64,000 nt of DNA from Bog-756 sp963699055 (GCA_963699055.1 CAVOTA010000001.1:124001-188000); one strand, 5' to 3'. Positions 1 through 8,927 are shown, counted from the first letter of the stretch. Notes: generated by a model from the letters alone, not told the origin. A program made the numbers and translations.

Positions 1-293
1 CTGCTGGCCGGGAACGAGAGTTCGGACAACGTCGGGATCTCGGGGTGGGACCGGTCGACGGGAAGATGAATCTCGAACCGGTCGTCGGGGGGCCCCGAGG
101 TGAAGAGGTACACGACACGCATCGAGTCTCCGTCGTCGTGCCCGGACACCAGTGCCAGCCTCATGCCGCGCGCGAACAGCCCGGCGGCCACCGCAGCGAG
201 CTCGTGCGGCGACACCGTGACCGAGGTCCGATGGTGGCCCTCCGGTGCGGGGCGATCGTGCGGCGAAGCGTGCGCGGGACCGTCCGGGTTCAC
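1..293 (-). CDS. Hydrogenase/NADH dehydrogenase large subunit, N-terminal part (HyfG/HycE-like), cut by window edge
   Basis: The GTG start at 293 overlaps the stop of the upstream HyfF-like gene (GTGA), and 97 codons are visible before the window ends. They read as the NuoC (30 kDa subunit) domain that forms the N-terminus of HycE/HyfG proteins. After a short polar leader (HASPHDRPAPEG) come SPHELAAVAAGLFARGMRL, the strand MRVVYLFTSG, and RFEIHLPVDRSHPEIPTLSE. The last resembles the family motif in which the NuoC domain leads into its P-x-(I/V)-P-(S/T)-L segment. In the family the C-terminal 49 kDa-like half holds the NiFe or quinone site; that half lies outside the window, so the presence of NiFe cysteines cannot be judged. 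It is the last visible gene of a tightly coupled six-gene operon. Confidence 0.8.
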   Translation of the reverse strand, partial: MNPDGPAHASPHDRPAPEGHHRTSVTVSPHELAAVAAGLFARGMRLALVSGHDDGDSMRVVYLFTSGPPDDRFEIHLPVDRSHPEIPTLSELSFPAS

Positions 294-1750
294 GGTGCCA
301 CCACCTTGGCCGCAGCCTGCAGGAGCCCGTCCAGCGGCCAGGCCACCATTCCGATGAACGCGCAGACGACGAGTCCACCGACCAACGGGGCGGTGACCGA
401 CCGGGGCGGTGCCGGGACGGCCTGCTCCGCCGACGAGGCACCCAGCAACATGTGACGAGCGTGGCCGACGACGGCCACGAAGATCACCACCATCAGCCCG
501 ACGGCCACCACCGCGACCCAGCCCAGGCCCACCTGGAACTCCGCCCGGGTCATCAGCAGCTCGCTGCTGAACAGACTGAACGGAGGTAGTCCCAGGAGGG
601 CCACCAGTCCGAACCCGAAGATGCCCCCGAGCACCGGCCTGCGGGCCAGGAGCGACCGGACGGCATCGATCTGGCTCGTCCCTTCGGCCGCGAGGATCTC
701 ACCCGAGGTCAGGAACAGGACGGTCTTGGTCAGTCCGTGCCCGAGGATCTGCAACAGGACCGCGGCGATGGCCAGCCGGATACCGGCCGCCGCGCCCAGG
801 GCGATGAGCCCCATGTGCTCGATGCTCGAATAGGCGAGCATCCGCTTGTAGTCGCGCTGGGCGATGAGCAGTGACGCGGCGACCGCCAGCGAGAGCAGGC
901 CCACGATGACCAGCAGTGTCCGCGGGAACGCCGGGCCGATGGCCAGATCCACCACGGACTTGAACCGGAGAATGGCGTAGAAGGCGACGGTGAGAAGCAC
1001 ACCCGACATCAGCGCCGACACCGGTGCGGGTGCCTGGCTGTGGGCGTCGGGAAGCCAGCTGTGCATCGGGGCGAGCCCGACCTTGGTGCCGTATCCCAGC
1101 ACGAGCAGGGCGAAGGCGAGCCGCATCACCGACGGATCCATCCGGTGGGCGTTCGCCATCAGCGAGGTCCAGTCCAGTGCCTGCGCGGAGTGGCCACCGG
1201 CGTGGAGCGCGGCCAGGTAGACCAGCATGGTCCCCAGGAAGGCGATGGCGATGCCGACCGAGCAGATCACCAGGTACTTCCAGGACGCCTCGAGCGCCCC
1301 CTTGGTCCGACGGTGTCCGACGAGGAAGGTCGTGACGATGGTCGTGGCTTCGACGGCGACCCACAGGACGCCGAGATTCGCGGCGAGGACGGCGAGCAGC
1401 ATGGTGGCGATGAAGGCCTGGACCAGGACTCCGTAGCCGATGGCCCGGCCCTGGGTCGACCGTGCATCGCGCTGGTCGAGGGCCAGCGTGCGGACGCCGA
1501 GCCAGGTGGCCAGGACGGCGACCGCGCCGATCACGATCACCATGAAGGCGCTCAGCGCGTCGGCACGGAGGACCCCCCACGCACCCTGGGCGGGAGTGTG
1601 GCCGACGACACGGATGGCCAGCACCACGCCGAGCGCGAGCACGGCGGCATTGCACAGCACCGCCGCCCACCCGGCGAGCGTGTGCCGCGGCGTCACGGCG
1701 ATGACCAGACCACCCAGCAGGGGCAGCACGAGAAGGAGCACGAGGAGCAT
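290..1750 (-). CDS. hyfF: Proton-translocating antiporter-like membrane subunit (HyfF/HycQ-like)
   Basis: This 486-residue protein is almost entirely hydrophobic, with about 13-14 membrane spans, and belongs to the NuoL/M/N (proton_antipo_M) family. In that family conserved Glu and Lys residues on broken helices move protons. Visible here are a Glu in WVAVEATT (about residue 134), a Lys in LEASWKYLV (about 158) and a Lys in GTKVGLAPMHSWLPDAHS (about 223), followed by APVSALMSG. The ATG at 1750 overlaps the TGA of the HyfE-like gene (TGATG), and the stop overlaps the GTG of the large subunit, so translation is coupled on both sides. The order HyfE-HyfF-HyfG matches formate-hydrogenlyase-like loci and the M. 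tuberculosis hycP-hycQ-hycE genes. Confidence 0.88.
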   Translation of the reverse strand: MLLVLLLVLPLLGGLVIAVTPRHTLAGWAAVLCNAAVLALGVVLAIRVVGHTPAQGAWGVLRADALSAFMVIVIGAVAVLATWLGVRTLALDQRDARSTQGRAIGYGVLVQAFIATMLLAVLAANLGVLWVAVEATTIVTTFLVGHRRTKGALEASWKYLVICSVGIAIAFLGTMLVYLAALHAGGHSAQALDWTSLMANAHRMDPSVMRLAFALLVLGYGTKVGLAPMHSWLPDAHSQAPAPVSALMSGVLLTVAFYAILRFKSVVDLAIGPAFPRTLLVIVGLLSLAVAASLLIAQRDYKRMLAYSSIEHMGLIALGAAAGIRLAIAAVLLQILGHGLTKTVLFLTSGEILAAEGTSQIDAVRSLLARRPVLGGIFGFGLVALLGLPPFSLFSSELLMTRAEFQVGLGWVAVVAVGLMVVIFVAVVGHARHMLLGASSAEQAVPAPPRSVTAPLVGGLVVCAFIGMVAWPLDGLLQAAAKVVAP

Positions 1751-2400
1751 CAGTCCCGTAGCTCCCGGAGATCGTCGAGGTCCACGTTGCCGAACTCGGA
1801 CCGCAGGCGCCGGGTGAGGACCATGAGGACCACGATCCCGAGTAGTACGTCGAGTGAGACGCCGAGTTCGATGAGGAACGGCACGCCGGCCGTGGAGAGG
1901 AAGGCAACCAACGCGATCCCGTTGTCGACCATCAGGAGCCCCACCACCTGGACGACCGGGAGCCGCCGGGTGATCAGCACGAAGAAGCCGATCAGGAGCG
2001 TCGCCACGCCCACCGGAACGAGCGCACCGGAACCTCCGCCGACGAAACGACCGAGGCTCCGGGTGGTCAGGAAGGCCAGGACGATCAGACCGGTCGCGGC
2101 AACCAGGGAGGCAGGAACATTGACCAGGGGTCGGGACTCCCGTGACGGACCGTCGCCGTGGTCGGTCTGTCCGAGCAGCACGGGGATGGCGACCCCCTTC
2201 AGCAGCACGACCACCAGTGCGGTGGCGACGAGACCCACATCGTGGTGATGGACGCCGAGGATCAGGGCGACAGCTCCGAGCGCACACCCCTGGACGGCTA
2301 CGACCCGGATCACGGCGTGGACCGACGTCAGCCACAGCACCACGATCGCGCTCACGAGCACGGTTCCCGAAGCGAGGGTGAGGGCCGAGTCGAACGTCAT
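1750..2400 (-). CDS. hyfE: HyfE/HycP-like small membrane subunit
   Basis: This 216-residue integral membrane protein has about seven predicted spans. It resembles HyfE, a NuoK-containing subunit of hydrogenase-4-type complexes. The NuoK-like part is the C-terminal half: VVQVVGLLMVDNGIALVAF places an acidic residue in a membrane helix, as in NuoK, and a charged tail (RRLRSEFGNVDLDDLRELRD) follows. The N-terminal half (SAIVVLWLTSVHAVIRVVAV, then VATALVVVLLKGVAIPVLL) carries a membrane-embedded Lys. ATG at 2400 overlaps the stop of the HyfC-like gene by four bases (ATGA). It is assigned by this NuoK-like signature together with its position between HyfC and HyfF. Confidence 0.82.
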   Translation of the reverse strand: MTFDSALTLASGTVLVSAIVVLWLTSVHAVIRVVAVQGCALGAVALILGVHHHDVGLVATALVVVLLKGVAIPVLLGQTDHGDGPSRESRPLVNVPASLVAATGLIVLAFLTTRSLGRFVGGGSGALVPVGVATLLIGFFVLITRRLPVVQVVGLLMVDNGIALVAFLSTAGVPFLIELGVSLDVLLGIVVLMVLTRRLRSEFGNVDLDDLRELRD

Positions 2401-3359
2401 GCCAGCACCAGCGCGGAGACGACGGCGAGAACGGCGAGTACGAAGCCTCCGGCCATGAGCTCGGGGACCCGGAAGAGACGCAGTTTGGCCATGGCGACCT
2501 CGAGTGCGGCAAGGGCCACGCCGAGCACGACGACCTTCCCGATCAAGGCGATCAGGGAGATGGCGAGGTGCCCGGGACCGGGACCGGTGGCGATGCCCCA
2601 GGGGAGGAAGAGGTCGGCGAGGAAACCGACCAGGACGACCAACCTCATGGACTCGCCCAATCGGACCAGGGCGAGATCGGTGCCGGAGTACTCGAGGACC
2701 ATTGCTTCGTGGATCATCGTGAGCTCGAGGTGCGTGCTGGGGTTGTCGACCGGCAGACGACCGCATTCGGCGACGATGACGATCACGAAGGCAGCGAGGG
2801 CCAGCAGGCGCTCGGGGGTCGCCAGGAGCAGCGGATGGGCCCGGGACGTGGTGATGATGGCGGCCAGGTTGGACGAGTGGGCCGGGACGGACAGGGCGAG
2901 GATGGAGACCAGCAGCGCCGGTTCGGCGACGGCACCGATCGTGAGTGCGCGGCTGGCCCCCATCCCGCCGAATGCCGTACCCGTGTCGAGTGCACCGAGG
3001 CCGAGCACCACCGAACCGAGCAGCAGGAGATAGACGACGGCGAAGAGGTCGGCGCTCCACCCGAGCGCCGGATCGACGGCCAGCAGTGGTGCGATGGCGG
3101 CGACCACCACCGTGGTGGCCACCAGGACCAGCGGGGCGAGGGAGAAGATCCACGTGGCACGCTCGGGACGCATCCGCCGGCGGTGGGCCAGCTTCCTCAG
3201 GTCGAGGAGGGGCTGGCGCACCGGCGGCCCGACCCGTCCCTCGAGCCGGCAGCGGACCTTGCGCATCAGCCCGACGAGCAACGGCCCCCCGACCACCACG
3301 GCGATGACCTGGAGCAGCGAGATCGCCGCAGTCGACAGGACCGACCAGTCGGGCCTCAC
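2397..3359 (-). CDS. hyfC: NuoH/HycD-like membrane anchor subunit (HyfC)
   Basis: This 320-residue protein belongs to the respiratory complex I subunit 1 / formate hydrogenlyase subunit 4 family. It has about eight membrane helices and joins the peripheral hydrogenase-like module to the membrane arm. Diagnostic segments are the cytoplasmic loop GRVGPPVRQPLLDLRKLAHR near residues 40-60 and VAECGRLPVDNPSTHLELTM around 195-215, which carries the family E-x-x-R-x-P-x-D pattern. I chose the GTG at 3359 because it overlaps the TGA of the upstream HyfB-like gene (GTGA) and gives the family's usual length; longer in-frame extensions are low-complexity readings of the neighbour. Confidence 0.88.
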   Translation of the reverse strand: MRPDWSVLSTAAISLLQVIAVVVGGPLLVGLMRKVRCRLEGRVGPPVRQPLLDLRKLAHRRRMRPERATWIFSLAPLVLVATTVVVAAIAPLLAVDPALGWSADLFAVVYLLLLGSVVLGLGALDTGTAFGGMGASRALTIGAVAEPALLVSILALSVPAHSSNLAAIITTSRAHPLLLATPERLLALAAFVIVIVAECGRLPVDNPSTHLELTMIHEAMVLEYSGTDLALVRLGESMRLVVLVGFLADLFLPWGIATGPGPGHLAISLIALIGKVVVLGVALAALEVAMAKLRLFRVPELMAGGFVLAVLAVVSALVLA

Positions 3360-5359
3360 GCGACGACCACCAGGACGATGAGCAGTGCGACCATGCCGAA
3401 GGCCAGGTAGCGGTGCACGCTCCCGTTCGGCACCTTGCGGGCGGCCGCACCCCAACGTCGAAGTGCGTGGTTCGCCGGGTCGTAGAACCGTCGTTCGAAT
3501 GCGTCATCCAGGGACGTGTGGAAGGACGCCGCCTCCACGTAGTAGCGGGACTCGGCCACGTGGCTGACATCGACGTCGTGGGACGGCGTGAGGACGTCCT
3601 CGAACACCCGGGTGAGCGGCTCACCGAAGGACGTGGCCGTGTACTCCATGGCCGCCGTCTGCAGTTCGCGGCCGCACCCCCAAGCCTCGACGACGTGCAC
3701 CGGTCCAGGTTCCAGACGTCGACGGACGAGTGCGAGCGCCAGGACCACCACCGCCAGCGACGCGGCGAGGATCCCGGGAGCGAGTACGTCGTGCACACCG
3801 GACAGATCGAGCTGCCAACCATGAGCCAGCGGATCGGGTGCGACCGCAAGTGTCAGACTTCGGGCCGCACTGGTGACGGCGGGGATCACGAGCAGGGGAG
3901 CCACGCCGAACACGACGCAGAGAGCAGCCAGGATCCCTCCACCCACCGACATCGAGGGCGTGACCTCGCGGGCCGCCGCCGCCGGTTCGGTCCGGGGAAG
4001 GCCGAGCAGTCCGATCCCCGCAGCCTTGACGAACGTGAACGCCGCCAACCCACCGGTGAGCGCCAGCACGCCGACGCCGATGGGCATGGCCACGGCGATG
4101 GCCGGATTCCTGGTCGGGAGCCCATGGAGCATGCTCTGCAACAGGAGCCACTCGCTGACGAAGCCACACAGGATCGGCAGAGCCGCCATGCCCATCCCCC
4201 CGATCAGGAAGATGGTGCCGGTCACCGGCATTCGCCCCAGCAGTCCGCCGAGCGCGTCCAGGTCACGCGTGCCCGTCGCCTGCTGGATCGAACCGGCGGC
4301 CAGGAACAGCGAGCCCTTGAACACGGCGTGGAAGACCACGTGGAGGAGCGAGGCGACCAGCGCCAGCAGGGCGAGCGAGCGATGTCCGGTCGACGCGAAC
4401 AGCCCCGAGGCGCCGACGCCCAGGAGGACGAGCCCCATGTTGTCGGTCGTCGAGTAGGCGAGCAGCCGCTTGAGGTCACGCGACGTGGCCGAGTGCAAGG
4501 CACCGAAGAGCGCGGAGAGCGCTCCCAGCACCATCACTCCCAACCACCACCACACGGGCCCACCGTGCAGCATGCCGTCCCCCACGCGCAGGATGCCGTA
4601 GATCCCCAGGTTCACCATGGCGGCCGACATCAGTGCCGACACCGGGCCGGACGCCTCGGCGTGGGCACGAGGAAGCCAGACGTGCAACGGGACGGCTCCG
4701 GCCTTGGAGGCAAATCCGAGGACGATCACCACGAAGGCCGTGCTGCGCACCCACGGGCTGAGGTGCGGCGCCGCCACCCCGATCGCCACGAACGACTGGC
4801 TGCCCGATCGGGTCGCCAGCAGCACCAGTCCGACCAGGATGGCTGCCGCCCCGGCTTGGGTCATCACCGCGTACCACTGCCCGGCCACCTGGACCTCGGG
4901 TCGGTAGCGATGGTCGACCAGGACCAGGAGGAGGGAGGTGACCGCCATCGACTCCCACAGGAAGAGGAACGTCGTCACGTCGGCGGCTGCCGGTACCAGC
5001 AGCAGCGTGGTCACGAAGAGCGGCAGCATGCTCGAGGCGGTGCGACTGGCGAGGCCGTGCCCCTGGTAGCCGAGCCGGTAGATCAGGGCGCAGACACCCA
5101 CGCCGGCGGAAACGGCGACGAACAGCGCCCCGAAGCGGTCGAGTCGCAAGGTGAATCCGGCCAGGGGGAGCAGCCGGTCCGTGTGGAACCGCACGACCTG
5201 ACCGGTGGCGAGGACGCGGGTCGCCACTGCGAATGCCCCGACGCACGCGGCCACCGTGAGTCCCACGGTGAGCGGCGTCCGTGACCGGGGGGTGGCGACG
5301 GCGCCGGCGACCGAGGCCGCCAGTCCAAAGAGGGCGGACGCGACCAGCAACCCTGCCAT
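3356..5359 (-). CDS. hyfB: Large antiporter-like membrane subunit (HyfB/NuoL-like)
   Basis: This 667-residue protein is the biggest membrane subunit of the complex and belongs to the NuoL / Mrp antiporter family. It shows about 14-16 helices. Key polar membrane residues are visible: Glu in FLFLWESMAVTSLLL (about 136), and Lys in GFASKAGAVPLHVWLPRAHA (about 219) followed by GPVSALMSAAMV. The region after residue 470 is longer than in HyfF and ends in a soluble stretch (DVSHVAESRYYVEAASFHTS) and a last hydrophobic helix, as in HyfB/HycC. The start ATG at 5359 shares a base with the stop of the NuoB-like gene (TAATG), so it is translationally coupled as the second gene of the operon. Confidence 0.9.
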   Translation of the reverse strand: MAGLLVASALFGLAASVAGAVATPRSRTPLTVGLTVAACVGAFAVATRVLATGQVVRFHTDRLLPLAGFTLRLDRFGALFVAVSAGVGVCALIYRLGYQGHGLASRTASSMLPLFVTTLLLVPAAADVTTFLFLWESMAVTSLLLVLVDHRYRPEVQVAGQWYAVMTQAGAAAILVGLVLLATRSGSQSFVAIGVAAPHLSPWVRSTAFVVIVLGFASKAGAVPLHVWLPRAHAEASGPVSALMSAAMVNLGIYGILRVGDGMLHGGPVWWWLGVMVLGALSALFGALHSATSRDLKRLLAYSTTDNMGLVLLGVGASGLFASTGHRSLALLALVASLLHVVFHAVFKGSLFLAAGSIQQATGTRDLDALGGLLGRMPVTGTIFLIGGMGMAALPILCGFVSEWLLLQSMLHGLPTRNPAIAVAMPIGVGVLALTGGLAAFTFVKAAGIGLLGLPRTEPAAAAREVTPSMSVGGGILAALCVVFGVAPLLVIPAVTSAARSLTLAVAPDPLAHGWQLDLSGVHDVLAPGILAASLAVVVLALALVRRRLEPGPVHVVEAWGCGRELQTAAMEYTATSFGEPLTRVFEDVLTPSHDVDVSHVAESRYYVEAASFHTSLDDAFERRFYDPANHALRRWGAAARKVPNGSVHRYLAFGMVALLIVLVVVA

Positions 5360-5847
5360 TACGTTCCGGCGAGCCCGCGCAGGGCGCGGACGATCGCGGC
5401 CGGATCGGGTGGGCAACCAGGGATCTCGAGGTCGACCGGGAGGACGTCGCCCACGGCCCCTTCCACTCCGTACGCACCACGGAAGGCACCACAGTCCCGG
5501 GCGCAGTCCCCCAGGGCGACGACTACTCCTGGCTCAGGCACGGCTTGATGGGTCTTGCGTAGAGGGCCGACCATATTGCGCGTCACGGGACCGGTGACGA
5601 GCAGCCCGTCGCAGTGCCGGGGTGACGCCTCCAGTCGGATGCCGAACCGCTCGGCGTCGTAGACCGGTGAGAAGATCGAGGCGATCTCCAATTCGCACCC
5701 GTTGCAGGAGCCGGCGTCGACGTGGCGGAGTTGGAGCGATCCCCGGTTCCGCTTCGCCGCCTCGTCCGTTCGAGGCGAGGCGGCGTCCGGTGACTCGATC
5801 GCCACCGCGCGACGACGTGCGTTGCGGAGGACCATCCGGAGTCGCAT
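5359..5847 (-). CDS. NuoB/HyfI-like [4Fe-4S] small subunit, first gene of the hydrogenase-like operon
   Basis: This protein of about 162 residues belongs to the complex I 20 kDa (NuoB) / HycG / HyfI family, which carries the N2-type [4Fe-4S] cluster. The four-cysteine pattern is intact: GSCNGCELE supplies CxxC, LGDCARDCGAF a third, and EIPGCPPDP the fourth. M. tuberculosis Rv0082, the matching protein in a locus of the same order, has a similar length. Starts at 5865, 5856 and 5847 are in frame. I prefer 5847 because a -10 element (TATGAT at 5866-5861) would place the transcript start near 5854. No hydrogenase maturation gene is visible on this side. Confidence 0.87.
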   Translation of the reverse strand: MRLRMVLRNARRRAVAIESPDAASPRTDEAAKRNRGSLQLRHVDAGSCNGCELEIASIFSPVYDAERFGIRLEASPRHCDGLLVTGPVTRNMVGPLRKTHQAVPEPGVVVALGDCARDCGAFRGAYGVEGAVGDVLPVDLEIPGCPPDPAAIVRALRGLAGT

Positions 5848-5860
5848 GACTGACATTCTT

Positions 5861-5888
5861 ATCATATGGTCGGGCGACCACCTGAAAA
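5861..5888 (-). promoter_or_regulatory. Candidate promoter with overlapping palindromic operator for the hydrogenase-like operon
   Basis: Read on the minus strand: TTTTCA (5888-5883), 16 bases, then TATGAT (5866-5861), a good match to sigma-70-type -35/-10 elements. The spacer holds a perfect palindrome TGGTCG-CC-CGACCA (5880-5867 on the minus strand). A repressor dimer bound there would block RNA polymerase. The regulator is not identifiable from this window; in the comparable M. tuberculosis locus an ArsR-type regulator gene (Rv0081) sits upstream, but none is seen here. Confidence 0.5.
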
Positions 5889-6942
5889 TGCTCGTGAATC
5901 CACCCGTGGGGACGGGCCAGGTGGGTCGGGCGACCGCCGGCCGACAGCGCAAGGGGAGTCCCCGCCGGCCGTTGCGCCCGGGTTCCTGTGGGTCCCGCCG
6001 AGCGGTGAGGTCCGTCGAGGTCCGGAGGGTGAGGACGGGGGGTGGGGATCGGCTCGGGCTCGATGTTCCCGGCCGCCGACCACCGGGGCCGATGCCGGTG
6101 CGGCATCGGGTCGTCCGACCGCTCCCGACCCCCGTTGCCGGATACCGGCGAACTACCGGCCGCCGGCGGGGACCCCGACGTCCGGGGACGGCAGGTGGCC
6201 CGCGCGACCCCAATCCCTTGGAGCGCACCCACCCACCAGTTCCCGCGTCGGATGCAACCCTAGGTGGATGACAGGCGCAGCGCTCGGTGACCCCTGTGGC
6301 GACGCCGGAGCCGTCGAGCACCGGGTCCCGCCGTCCGAGGTCCCGGGTCGGGCACCTACGGATCGGGACGTGGGACACGACCGTGTCCCGGCGCCGGCCG
6401 CTGACGGCGCCGGCGCGCCATCGTCACGTCAGGTCGCCGGCGGAGCATCGAGGCGTCGGGCCCCCGGGTCGTCGGGCCGATCACCCGTCGCCGCTCCCGA
6501 CGCCCGTCGCCAGCTCGGAGAGCAGAAGAGCGGCACGATCGTCCGCCCTCGCCCCGGCCGGAACATCCCAACGGAACGGATCTGCTTCCACGACGACCCT
6601 CGGACCCACGTACCCCGGCGACCGGGGGCAGCTGGTCGACTGGTAGGTCAGCGCCTCCGGTGTGCCGCACGACATCCGGTCCGGTCGGGGGATCGCCGAA
6701 GCACGCAGCACCCTGACCCGGCTCGACGACCGCTGGCTCCTCGCCCACCCCTCGCCGGACCACAGGAGTGGAGACCACCGGCGCGCCATCGTCCGCACCC
6801 TCATGGAGGCCGTCACCTTGCCGATCACGCTGTCGGCCCCGCTCGACGTCTGACACCGACTCCTCGCCGTGCATCGAGCGGTGCGTCGGCCGCCGGAGCC
6901 GTACCGGCGCCTCGGACACCTCCGTGCTGGCAGAGTGTGGAG
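5889..6942. other. About 1 kb without a credible gene
   Basis: Open frames exist on both strands, but they are Arg/Pro/Gly-rich readings typical of GC-rich noncoding DNA, with no conserved motif that I trust. One minus-strand stretch near 6480-6540 reads ADDRAALLLSELATG, reminiscent of the N-box lead-in of anti-sigma HATPase proteins (…LLVSELVTNA…), and could be a decayed remnant. I see no tRNA or clear terminator. The region separates the hydrogenase-like operon from the rightward patatin gene. Confidence 0.5.
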
Positions 6943-7854
6943 ATGGCTCACGACGTCGCGCTGGTGCTCGGTGGTGGTGGGGCCGCCGGGAATGCCTGGG
7001 AGATCGGCATCATCGCCGGCCTGGCCGACGGGGGTCTCGATCTGACGGTGACCGCCGACCTGGTGATCGGCACCTCGGCCGGCGCCACCGCGGCAGCGCA
7101 GATCCGGAGCGGCCGTCCTGCCGCCGACCTGCTGGACTCGGTGCTCACCCCGCCGGCCCGTCCGGTCGGACGGGGCCGGGAGCAGCCGCCGTCCCTGCCG
7201 ATGGCAACCGTGTTCGACCGGATGCGGGTCATCGGCGCCGCCGCCACCTCGGCAGCCGACCTCTGTCGTGCGATGGGCGAGTTCGGGTTGGCGAGCGACG
7301 CCGTGCTGGGGCCCGGGGCGGAGCAGCGGCGCGCCGTGGTCAGTGCCCGGCTGCCCCACCCTGCATGGCCGGACCGGCCGATGGTCGTGACGGCCGTCAA
7401 CGCCCATACGGGCGAGTTGGTCGCGTTCGACCGGGATACCGGCGTCGACCTGGTGGATGCCGTCACCGCCAGCACGGCGCTGCCCGGCCTGGCCCCGACC
7501 GTCAGCATCGACGGCACCCACTACATCGATGGTGGCGTGCGCTCCCCCGACAACGCCGACCTCGCCTCGGGCTATGCCGAGGTCGTGGTGCTCTCGCCGT
7601 TGGGCGGGCGACGTGGGGTTCCAGCGGACGGCCAGTTCGAGGGCCTGCGCAGACCACCGGAATGGGGCGTGGACCTGGCCAGCCAGGTGGAGGTCCTGCG
7701 TGCGCAGGGCAGCCACGTCGAGGTGATCACGCCGGACGGCGGGTCCCGGACCGCAATGGGCACGAACCAGATGGATCCCGCCACACGCGGTCCGGCCGCC
7801 CGTGCCGGTTTCGCCCAGGGGAAGCAGGAACTCGCGCGCCTGACGTACCGGTGA
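6943..7854 (+). CDS. Patatin-like phospholipase / acyl hydrolase
   Basis: This 303-residue protein shows the patatin catalytic layout. The oxyanion-hole glycine loop LGGGGAAGN is near residues 8-16, the nucleophile elbow GTSAG near 45-49 has the catalytic Ser, and the Asp of the Ser-Asp dyad sits in YIDGGVRS around residue 190. In this family the reaction is hydrolysis of acyl esters of phospholipids or other lipids. No signal peptide or membrane segment is visible, so a cytosolic or peripheral location is likely. The ATG at 6943 follows GTGTGGAG, a weak ribosome site. It stands alone, with SDR and kinase genes downstream in the same direction. Confidence 0.88.
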   Translation: MAHDVALVLGGGGAAGNAWEIGIIAGLADGGLDLTVTADLVIGTSAGATAAAQIRSGRPAADLLDSVLTPPARPVGRGREQPPSLPMATVFDRMRVIGAAATSAADLCRAMGEFGLASDAVLGPGAEQRRAVVSARLPHPAWPDRPMVVTAVNAHTGELVAFDRDTGVDLVDAVTASTALPGLAPTVSIDGTHYIDGGVRSPDNADLASGYAEVVVLSPLGGRRGVPADGQFEGLRRPPEWGVDLASQVEVLRAQGSHVEVITPDGGSRTAMGTNQMDPATRGPAARAGFAQGKQELARLTYR

Positions 7855-8051
7855 CAGGCGCACGCCGACACCCGGCGAGACACGGTCGACGGTCGGTGCC
7901 CCGGAATTGCGCGTAGCGAGGCTCCGTCGAGGACGGGGAGCCGGCACGGCCCCGTCGGTCCGCCCGCTGACGGATGTCCTCGTCCGGTGGTGGTCCCGAT
8001 CGGATGGTCCCCCACTGGCACGCGTGGTCCGCACACGGTAGGAAGGAGACC

Positions 8052-8831
8052 GTGGGACTACTCGAAGGCCAGCGAGCCGTGATCACCGGAGGCGGCTCGG
8101 GCATCGGACGGGCAACGGCGCAGCGCATGACGGACGAGGGCGCGGTGGTGGCCGTCATCGACATCAACGGTGATGCCGCGCACGAGCTCGCTGCGGAGAT
8201 CGGTGGGACCGCCCACGTGGCCGATGTCACCGACGTCGACGGGCTGACCGGCGCCGTCGATGCCGCGGCAGCGGCGATGGGCGGGGTCACGACCCTGTTC
8301 AACAACGCCGGAGTGGGCAGCCTGTCGCCGCTCGATGAATGGACCCCCGAGGAGTGGAATCGACTGCTGGCCGTCAATCTGACCGGGGTGTATCTGGGTT
8401 TCCGGGCCGCCGTACCCCATCTCCGTGCCTCAGGCGGGGGAGCGGTGGTTTCGACTGCATCGATCAGCGGGACGAGACCGGCTGCGGGGGAGGGGCCCTA
8501 TGCCGCTGCCAAGGCAGGCGTGGCGGCGATCACCGCGTCCGCGGCCCTCGAGTACGGTCCCGAGATCCGCGTCAACTCGGTGTCGCCCGGCATGATCGCC
8601 ACCGCCCTGACCGAGCCCCTCCTGCAATTCCTTCCCCATGAGCGAGCTCGGTTCGAGCGGACGACCCCCCTGGGCCGCATCGGGCAGCCCGAGGACATCG
8701 CCGATGTCGTGGTCTTCCTGTGCTCGGACCTGGCACGTTTCATCACCGGGCAGAACATCGTCGTCGACGGGGGGATGACACTGCATGGTTCGGGAGTGGA
8801 CGGGATATTCGAACAGGTCTTCGGACGGTAG
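8052..8831 (+). CDS. Short-chain dehydrogenase/reductase (SDR)
   Basis: This 259-residue classical SDR is a NAD(P)-dependent oxidoreductase with a Rossmann fold. Motifs in order: cofactor loop TGGGSGIG near residues 11-18, acidic VIDING after beta-2 (suggesting NAD preference), FNNAG near 83-87, the catalytic Ser in STASISGT, Tyr and Lys in PYAAAKAG, and the C-terminal VVDGGMTLHG. The substrate cannot be told from the sequence. The GTG start at 8052 is supported by a good ribosome site GGAAGGAG at 8041-8048. Confidence 0.92.
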   Translation: MGLLEGQRAVITGGGSGIGRATAQRMTDEGAVVAVIDINGDAAHELAAEIGGTAHVADVTDVDGLTGAVDAAAAAMGGVTTLFNNAGVGSLSPLDEWTPEEWNRLLAVNLTGVYLGFRAAVPHLRASGGGAVVSTASISGTRPAAGEGPYAAAKAGVAAITASAALEYGPEIRVNSVSPGMIATALTEPLLQFLPHERARFERTTPLGRIGQPEDIADVVVFLCSDLARFITGQNIVVDGGMTLHGSGVDGIFEQVFGR

Positions 8832-8927
8832 GCAGCCCCTTCCTGACCTGTACTCCGATGTCGGACGCCGGCGTTCCCGGCGCGGGTCCTGCGCCGGATG
8901 CACGTCTGATGCCGTGATGTCTCCTCG

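Noticed and set aside
1040..2248. Plus-strand open frame of 402 codons
   Set aside because: It is antisense to hyfF/hyfE; the minus-strand genes have conserved membrane motifs and coupled overlaps.
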